NCBI RefSeq assembly: GCF_030035675.1
Contig: NC_084480.1
Coordinates: forward strand, 284,914,394 to 284,978,393
Direction of reading: 5' to 3'
Origin: Rhineura floridana
Taxonomy: Eukaryota > Chordata > Lepidosauria > Squamata > Rhineuridae
Length of the DNA: 64,000 nucleotides
Of the stretch, positions 57,102 to 64,000 are shown in pieces. Every line of letters begins with the position of its first letter. Position 1 is the first letter of the stretch. The notes beneath the pieces were generated by a model that did no database searches, was not told where the DNA came from, and saw only the letters and a list, made by a program, of their open reading frames with translations. The translations under genes and the position numbers were made by a program.

Positions 57102-58161
57102 TTATCTTTAAATGCTTATAGGAGCGATAAAATCCCCCAGACCAAGAGGTCCGTTCATAAATGTAGGCAGCAACTGGCGGGCAACCGCACAAACCGCGGC
57201 GTTCGCCTTCCGCTGATTTTGAGACTTCTTTTTCCTTTCTCCTACCTGCCTCCCTCGCGGTATTAAGCACGAGAGGCAGCCCACACACAACCTATATACC
57301 CCCACCCCCAATATTTTTGCATCCATCACAAAACAAGTAGCACGAGGACTTTACTCTCTCGCTTGCGGCTTCAGAGGTGGATGGGGGGACCGTGCGACAG
57401 AAAGAGGGGGATGGCGTGGGTAAGGGGAGGCAGCGGCTCTGGGGCGGGATTAGCTTGGATTTGCGAGAGGCCAAGCAGAGCCGGAGTTGCCGCTGCAAGC
57501 CTCCCTCCCCGTCCTTTCTCCCTCCTTCCCACTGGCTGGATGACCTGCCAATCTGCCTTGTAATCCTGCAGGAATTTTCCCAAGGCTTTTAAACTACGAA
57601 TCGCGCTCCCACCACACTGAAGGGCAGTCGAGCCGAAAGCAGGGGCCTATCCAGGACCGGTGAGGCGCTGCTCCCCCCTTCCCTGTGGCCAATTCCGCGC
57701 CGTTCCCTTCCTCGCCCAAACTTTTGTTGCGCTTCTTTTTGCCTTCGCTTCTTTTTGCGCGACACCAGAGCCAGCCGCTCTCCAGCAGCCGAGGGGACCG
57801 GCTTGGATCAGAGGAAGGCGAGGCGAGCTGGGCGAGCGGGCGGCGGACTGGCTACAGCGGCCCTCACGAGCAGCCCACCAACCCCCCTTTCCCCTTCGCT
57901 TCCAGCCTTCGGAGCCAGCCAACTCCGCCCTGAAGCCAGCCAGCCAGCCAGCGAGTGAGGAGGAGCGGCGGAGGCAGCGGCGCTCGCAAGAGCCAAGACG
58001 AGGAAAGAGGGCAAGAGGGGGAGCTAGCGAGTCCATCGCATCTGGCGAAGAGGAGGGGGGGATCATAGTAGGATCTGCCTGGGAATCTCTCTCTCTCTTT
58101 TTGGGAGCCTGGACGTGTCCATTGATTGCTACCCGAAGCAAGGGCTGCAACCCCGGGAATA
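57102..58161 (+). promoter_or_regulatory. SDC2: SDC2 promoter/5' UTR, copy C
   Basis: Uninterrupted CpG-rich leader, nearest to the presumed downstream exons. The strongest candidate for the working promoter among the three. Confidence 0.7.
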
Positions 58162-58221
58162 ATGTGGAACGCGTGGATACTGCTTGCTTTCGCCTTGATG
58201 GCCTGCGTCTCTGGAGAGACG
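58162..58221 (+). CDS. SDC2: Syndecan-2-like exon 1, copy C
   Basis: MWNAWILLAFALMACVSGET, donor gtacgt at 58222. The hydrophobic core AWILLAFALMA and the small residues VSG before the likely cleavage site fit a signal peptide. Identity with syndecan-2 is judged by memory of the human N-terminus (12 of 20). It is the only copy with leader, exon and following intron all undisturbed, and so is probably the exon used. The rest of the gene (ectodomain, transmembrane segment, EFYA tail) must lie to the right of the window. Confidence 0.72.
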
Positions 58222-59757
58222 GTACGTCTTCTCTCTTTTTTTCAAGCGTTATTTTTTTGGGAGGGGGGAGGAAAGAAAGAAAGAAACAGGAGCAACTGTG
58301 GGGTGAATCCCTAGTGGCTACGTCACAATCCCATTCCGGGAGCAATTCTTTGCAGCCAGGCACCCCACCAGCCCTACAGTAAACCCCGATTCCGTGCTGC
58401 ATTTGGTCAACTGGTGCAGATAAACAGCCCTCCCCTCCCCTCCGTGCAGGCACGTTAGCCCCCCTGGACATCTCCGCGCCCGGAGGAACTTGGCTTGACT
58501 TCTTTCTGACGCTCAAGGAGTCTTTTCTTACCCACCCGACTGGGCTAGTGCTTGCAGCCGGTAACACGGATTGTCATGCTGTGTATTTTGGGGCGTGGGG
58601 AAGGTTTCTTTTTGAAAGAGCAGCTTGAAAGTCTCACTTCTCGATTCTAGAAGCCTGGTTCGGCCCCGAATTGGGGGAAGAGAGGTGGGGGCGATTGGGG
58701 GCTTGGCTAAGTCGGGGAGGGGAGGAAGGATGAGACGCCCCCGCTGTTCCCACATCTGTGGTGCAGAAGTTTTGCTGAGGTCGTTCGCAAAGATCAAAAC
58801 TTTTTAAACAGAAGGGGCACTTTGGTCTTTCGGTTCTTCCATGATGATCGGGGAAAGGAGAGTAGAGCCCATTGTACTTTACGAAGCAGTGATTTTCCCC
58901 CCACCCCAGAATTGGGGCCAGTCTCTTGCAGTGAGGGATAGTCCTTAGTAAGAGGCACACCCCATGCTACTAAGGTGGTGTCTCCTTTGTATTTAATTTA
59001 ATTTTTTTTAAAGTGTGAAAATAATAGCGATTGAAGCAGATGTGTGGAGATGGGGAAACTTTTAACAATGCACCTTCAATAGATAAGCCTCTTTTTTTAA
59101 TAAAAAAAGTGGGCGGGAGATGCTGAGTGTGGTCTCCTTTTTAGCACTGCAGGAAAAAAAAGATTTATAGCTTATTCAGACCTCTGGTGTTGGCTGCTTC
59201 AGCTTGTTGACGTGCATGGAGGACTCGAGGAGAACATGATATGATGGTGATTGTGAATGTGATAGTTTTGGGGGGTGTTTGGAAATCCCAGTATGGAGCT
59301 TTGGGTTCAACATGATGAAGCAGAACTGAAGTTTGGTTTATGGTCTGAAGGTTCTGCATGATGTTGACCCCCAACAAAAAATTATTATAGGAAGACTTAA
59401 CAGTGAAATGTGCGCCCCACCCCAGATGAATCGAAGCTTTCTGGTAGGACATATAGGAGCTATGGGGAAAATGTTATCTTCCGTCTTGGGGTTTGTGTTG
59501 CAGTTGACTAATAAGGCTCTCTTTAAAGTTTAGAATCCAGCAGGGATTCCTCTCAGCTGTAACTATGGTGCTTACTCAACGTTCAGTGGAAGGCTGGACT
59601 TTTGGTTGTTGCAGCTCTGCTTCAGAGCCTCTCAGTAGATGAGTTAAGACTTGATAGTAAGACATTAAGAACTGAATGCATTTCTGATCCTTGTGAAGTC
59701 GGAGCTCTCGCCCCCTTGCCCACGGAAGTGGGGAAAGTCTCTTACTCTGCAAAATAG

Positions 59758-61805
59758 CTCAAATCCCTGCTGGCTTCTGTTGCTGAAAGTACGTGTGTCC
59801 CTTGAGAACTGCAAGGTTCAGCTGCAGATCTTGAACAATATGTGCTTGTGGTCTCTTCCCTCATTGCTTTAGACTATCAGAAACTATTTTCTGTAAAAAA
59901 AACTTGCACTGTTTTTTGGTTGTATTACCACTTTTCCCAGCTCTCTTTTTGTTGTTCAAGGTTAGATATAGTTCGCATACCTTGAATCAATGAAATTTGC
60001 AGTCAGCACCAAGTTTCTCTCTGGAGTAGGTTGTCTCCATTTCCTGTTCCCCTTATGTATAATACAGGCTTCAAAACTACTGAATATTAGTAGTGAAGAA
60101 GCCAAGTTGAAATCTGAGAATGCTCTGAGAACATTTTTTTTTCCTGAAGCATTTTGATGCAGCTTTAATATCTCCCCTTCTCTGGTCGTTGTCGTTGGTT
60201 GTGTGCTTTCTAAAAAGGGGGGGATTTAAAAGAAATGGGAGGGGGCTTCCTGTCTCTGCTTGGCATAGTATCTTTGAGAAACATTCCAGACAATCTTGTA
60301 CCTTAAAGTCACATTGAGGATAAAACAAGCACTCCTCTGTGGTCAGAAAGTGTGCAAGCTCAAATTCTAGAGTATATTCATCCCTCTCCCCTCGACACAC
60401 TACCTACCATGTTTTAAATATTTTGGGGATACTTGACTTTGTTGTCATGAGTTTCCCAAACTGGTAGTCTGATCTTATGAATGTTTACACAAGTCTTCCA
60501 GAGTTAAATAAGGCTTACATTCAATTAAGTGTGCATAGGTTTGTAATCCTAAGCATACCTCCACCACCAGTGCTTATGATGCAACCTGGATCGACCACAT
60601 GGAGGAGTAAGTGTGCATAGGATTGCATTTGGACAGAAATCCTATGCTCACCTATGTGGGGGTAAGCCCTACTTAACATGGGGAGGTTAACTTTTGAGAA
60701 AATCTGGTTAGGATTTGAGTGCATAAGTATGTTTATTACTGTATTGGACTCCTCTCCTAGGCTAAATGCTGTTTGATCATCTTAATTGGCAGCATCTTTT
60801 AATGTTTGTTAAATTTGTTTTCTCCATAAAATGAACATGATAGTAATTTGCAGTATCAGTTTCTTGAGCATTCTCCCCTGAAATGTATGGAGTATATTTG
60901 ATCAATGGCAGTATAAGAACAATTGTTTAAATGTTTGTACATTAAGATTTCTAAATACACTGTTCATATAAAATCAAAATGCGATAAAAGCTTCATTTTC
61001 TAGTTAGTGCACCTGCTAATGGTGCTATTATCATGTGTTTCTCTGATAAAAATATCTATCAAAGAGCCACAGCAATCAGCAGTCCTTTTTTCTAACTTTT
61101 TCAGCACTTAAAGGTAGTGCTTCTTTTCTTGTCTGGATGCTGGAAGACTGGTGGAGAAGGATTGTTTGGAAATCCACGAAGGCAAAAAAATGTTTTTGAA
61201 AATTAGGGGTTTGGCCTACATCACAGCTGATAAGCACGAGTGGATTTGATGCATCCACCTGACTGCCTGCATTCAGTTAATTGGGAAGGATGGTTCAGCA
61301 GCACTGTTCAAATCTACCCGTGCACTCACTGAAGGAAGAGTGAAGGAGTGGGTGTTAAAGAAGATTTTACATTTCCTTGGGCAACCACCTCAGAGAGTCC
61401 TTCATCAGTTTCTGGGAATTGGGGCCTGGTACTAGTTCTCTTGATGAAGTTTCATTGAAATTGATGATATTTCTTCAGCATACACGTATGTAGGATCCTG
61501 GTGCAAGTGAATAAAACCAGTCACAGCATGCTTTTATTCTGTCCATCACAAGCACTTTACAAGTTTCTACTGAGTTTTTTAGATTAAAAAAAGTGTCATA
61601 ATTCTGCTCAAGTTTCTCTTTCACCACTTGTAAAAGTATGTATATGAACGATCCCTTTGAGTTAAATTTCAAACAGATTTTCTGTAGAGAATGCATTTGA
61701 GTGTGTGCATGTAATGTTGATTCAGCAATTCTGTAGCTGTGATATCATTTCTTGTGTCCAAATATGTAAATAGGTCATAATGCTTCAATATCATTTTAGA
61801 CTTAA
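59758..61805 (+). other. SDC2: SDC2 intron 1 (presumed), unique
   Basis: No exon recognised. 60479-60720 contains several copies of the 'gtgtgcataggattgcattt'-type motif. Otherwise plain A/T-rich sequence. Confidence 0.5.
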
Positions 61806-61810
61806 ATGTG

Positions 61811-61985
61811 TACTACAGTGTGGTATACTGGTTAGAGTGGAGTGTTGGACTAGGACCTGGGAGACCAGGGTCCAAATTCTCTCTTGGCAATGCAGCTTGA
61901 TGGGTTACCTTGGGCCAGTTGAAGGCTCTGTCAGCCGAGGGTAGAAGGACCATGTATGCAACTTTGCAGAAAAGGCAGGATACAA
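61811..61985 (+). mobile_element. tRNA-derived SINE
   Basis: 'gtgtggtatactggttagag' A-box region, 'ttggactaggacctgggaga', B box 'agggtccaaattc', body 'ttaccttgggccagttgaag', tail 'aaaaggcaggatacaaatgt'. Same head as 32.9 kb. Confidence 0.8.
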
Positions 61986-62344
61986 ATGTAAAATCAGATA
62001 AATACAGTTCTTCCTTTCTCTTTCTCCCTCTGTCTTCTTTAACTGATTGTTTTTGGATAGGTAAATTCTAGTCAACAGTTTTTCAGAAAGAGAAAAGGGA
62101 TGGTAGAAGTTGGTCTTTCTGTTTTTTTGGCTGTTTTTGCAGCAGAAATAATGAATTATAGGCATTGTGGTGTGTTTAAATGAGGGAGCATGTATCACAA
62201 GGAAAATTGTATCAAGTTTACAGTAAATACTGAAAGCCATCAATTGTGGTGACACAGTTATGGCACTTGGCATCTTATCCATAAACTATATTTGGATGTC
62301 TTGAAAATGTCCCAGTTGCCACCGCAGATCATTTGCTGCAGCTA

Positions 62345-62470
62345 CACTTTTTTTGCTTTTTAAACAATGTGTTTTTAAATTTGTATATTCGTTTTTAATG
62401 TTTTTAATTGTTGTAAACCACCCAGACAGCTTTGGCTATGGGGCGGTATACAAATGCAATCTATCAATCA
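62345..62470 (+). mobile_element. L2 LINE 3' terminus
   Basis: 'ttgtaaaccacccagacagc' and 'ggctatggggcggtatacaa' then caatcaatcaat; only the 3' UTR end remains. Confidence 0.8.
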
Positions 62471-62879
62471 ATAATACACAGTAATTCCAGCAGGTGTTAT
62501 GGTAATAAGATTTCATCAGCCACAAATGTTATGATATTTTACTGATGGATGAAGACGGGTGTATCCGTAGCACCTGCATAGCAAAGAGAGTTTTGTGTCT
62601 CCTGTTCTATCAGTGAGCACAACTGAAGTTATGTCATGTCTAGAATTTCCCCAGATATTCCAGTAGGAGGGCAACAAGCACAGAAGTACTCTTTGGGAAG
62701 ATCACCTGGATGTTTTTAAAGCGCCACCTACTGGAACCTCTTTCATATCACTTTAACAGAAGTTCAGTGTGGATCAGCTATGCACAAGATTCTGGCTGAA
62801 GATAATTGTACCGTAGAAAGAGAGATCTGAGAACAATTCTGCAGCTTTCCCTCCTTATATTGTCTGTCTCTAGCAACCA

Positions 62880-63410
62880 ATGTAGGAAGCTGCTTTATAC
62901 CAAGTCAGACCATTGGTTCATCTACCTATTGTCTACATCAGAGGCTGGCAGACTACAGGTTTGATGGATTTCCTTTTTTTAAAAAAAACTAGAACCTTGA
63001 GATCCGTCAGCGTGATCCAGATGCAAAATGGTGGCATCAGAATGCCTCTGGATACATGCTCAAACCAGGAATTTATTTTCAGTGTCAGAACTGATCTCAT
63101 AGACTTTTCACGCACAAATCCACTCCTGGTTTCCCACCAAGCTTTCATTTCAACAGCCAAACCTGGGCTGTGGAGCAGGGGAAGACCACACCTTGCTTGC
63201 TGTTTCTTTAAGCTATTAGAAATAAGAAACTCTTGCTGAACTTCTGCGTATTACCACCAAATCACCATTAGGTCTCAGTCTGCCTTGTGCCCTCCCTGAT
63301 CTACACTGACTGGCAGCATCTCTTTTAGCTTTACCTGAAGATGCCAGAGATTCAACTTGAGATCCTTCTGCATGCAAGACATGTGCTCTGTCCCTGAGCT
63401 ACTAGAACTC
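62880..63410 (-). mobile_element. tRNA-derived SINE, interrupted
   Basis: Tail and body at 62880-62960 ('taggaagctgctttatacca'). The body and head resume at 63296-63410 ('gatctacactgactggcagc', B box, 'agacatgtgctctgtccctg'). The 330 bp between show no recognised family. Confidence 0.72.
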
Positions 63411-63689
63411 TCCCAGGTGTCGAATCAAATGCTGATAAATGCTTTCTTTTCTGTACTCTCTTGGCTGCCCAGTTGTTGTGGCTGCCACCTCTTGTGGCTG
63501 GGATGCCAATCGTTCTTCAGCCTAGTTCCTGTGGCAGGAAGAGGTTGCCCCATTTCCTTCGTGGGCACTGATTTCTCAGCCAGAGCAGGAGGCAGCAGGG
63601 TCAGAAGGAGAGTGAGGAGCGTCTGGGCAGGAAGGACATCTGTTGTTTGCTCCTACAAGAAGCAGTGATAGCTACCAATGAGGATGGCT

Positions 63690-63945
63690 TTGGAAGAGGC
63701 TTAGATAAATTAATGGAGGATAAGGTTACCCACTCTGATGGCTGTGTCCTACCTCTGCTGTTAGAGGCAGTACTCTTCTGAATTCCGGTTGCTGGAAGCC
63801 ACAGCAGGGGGAGTGCTCAGGTCCTGTTTGTGGGCTTCTCACAGGCATCTGGTTGGCCACTGAGAACAGGATGCCTGACTAGATGCGCCACTGGCCTGAT
63901 CCAGCAACGCTCTTCTTATGTTATGTTCTTATGTCAGCATTTGAT
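63690..63945 (+). mobile_element. CR1 LINE 3' end
   Basis: Starts in the last CR1 codons ('ttagataaattaatggagga') and continues through the 3' UTR ('tctggttggccactgagaac', 'actggcctgatccagcaacg') to a ttcttatg terminal repeat. Same subfamily as 3143-4212. Confidence 0.88.
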
Positions 63946-64000
63946 TCACTGGTATGCTAGAGGCCAAAGATAACATAGACAAAATATGGCTTACAGTGCA

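Larger units (their letters stand above)
57102..59757 (+). repeat. Tandem unit C (2.66 kb), the uninterrupted copy
   Basis: Starts ttatctttaaatgcttatag and ends ctctgcaaaatag; the same two edges define copy A's start (33931) and copy B's end (57101). It contains promoter, exon 1 and about 1.5 kb of intron. Confidence 0.9.

Noticed and set aside
57647-58567. 306-codon minus-strand open frame over the SDC2 leader and exon
   Set aside because: GC-rich CpG-island DNA often lacks stops; the frame is antisense to the exon, low in complexity and not preserved at the same length in copies A and B.
33931-59757. Triplicated exon as an assembly artefact
   Set aside because: The copies carry private base changes and different large insertions, and the B/C junction is seen directly at 57101; long reads would still be the final proof.
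1-64000. CRISPR arrays, rRNA genes, bacterial-type operons
   Set aside because: No regularly spaced direct repeats, no rRNA signature; the sequence is plainly vertebrate.

Overview
The window looks like squamate reptile (probably lizard) DNA. It is packed with L2, CR1, L1-like and BovB/RTE LINE pieces, tRNA-headed SINEs, several hAT families, a Tigger-like element, a solo LTR and a broken ERV-L provirus. Nothing looks bacterial or viral-genomic, and there is no operon. Identifications are by eye from protein motifs, terminal repeats and target-site duplications (TSDs); no database was searched.

Layout. 0-33.9 kb is upstream flank: decayed L2 (0.3-1.5 kb), a three-layer nest of Tigger-like element/CR1/hAT MITE (3.1-4.4 kb), a 2-kb ORF1-only L1 derivative with its own TSD (6.7-8.7 kb), foldback hAT MITEs (9.6 and 10.2 kb), a non-autonomous hAT with a perfect 8-bp TSD (11.47-14.82 kb), a 7.6-kb Tol2-like hAT whose four-exon transposase is stopped by one in-frame TGA (18.07-25.64 kb), further SINEs and MITEs, and a solo LTR (32.97-33.82 kb).

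33.9-59.8 kb holds the host gene of interest. The promoter and first coding exon of a gene that I read as syndecan-2 (SDC2, + strand) occur three times in tandem: copy A (33.93-35.79), copy B (48.43-57.10, split by insertions) and copy C (57.10-59.76). Each keeps the 20-codon signal-peptide exon and its GTACGT splice donor. Between A and B lies a broken, inverted ERV-L (gag, pro, RT, RNase H, integrase, dUTPase; no env seen) cut by three L2 LINEs, one of which keeps a 1009-residue endonuclease-RT frame. Copy B is split by a second young L2 and by a hAT copy. 59.8-64 kb looks like SDC2 intron 1; the remaining exons must lie beyond the right edge.

The most notable object is the hAT at 51.71-56.24 kb. 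Between hAT terminal repeats it carries, on the minus strand, a CpG-rich block with an 18-codon exon reading MALASLPLKVCVVGSGNW followed by GTGAGC. This matches the first exon of GPD1L (glycerol-3-phosphate dehydrogenase 1-like), including the splice phase. It looks like a Pack-type hAT that captured another gene's promoter and first exon and carried it into intron 1 of an SDC2 copy.
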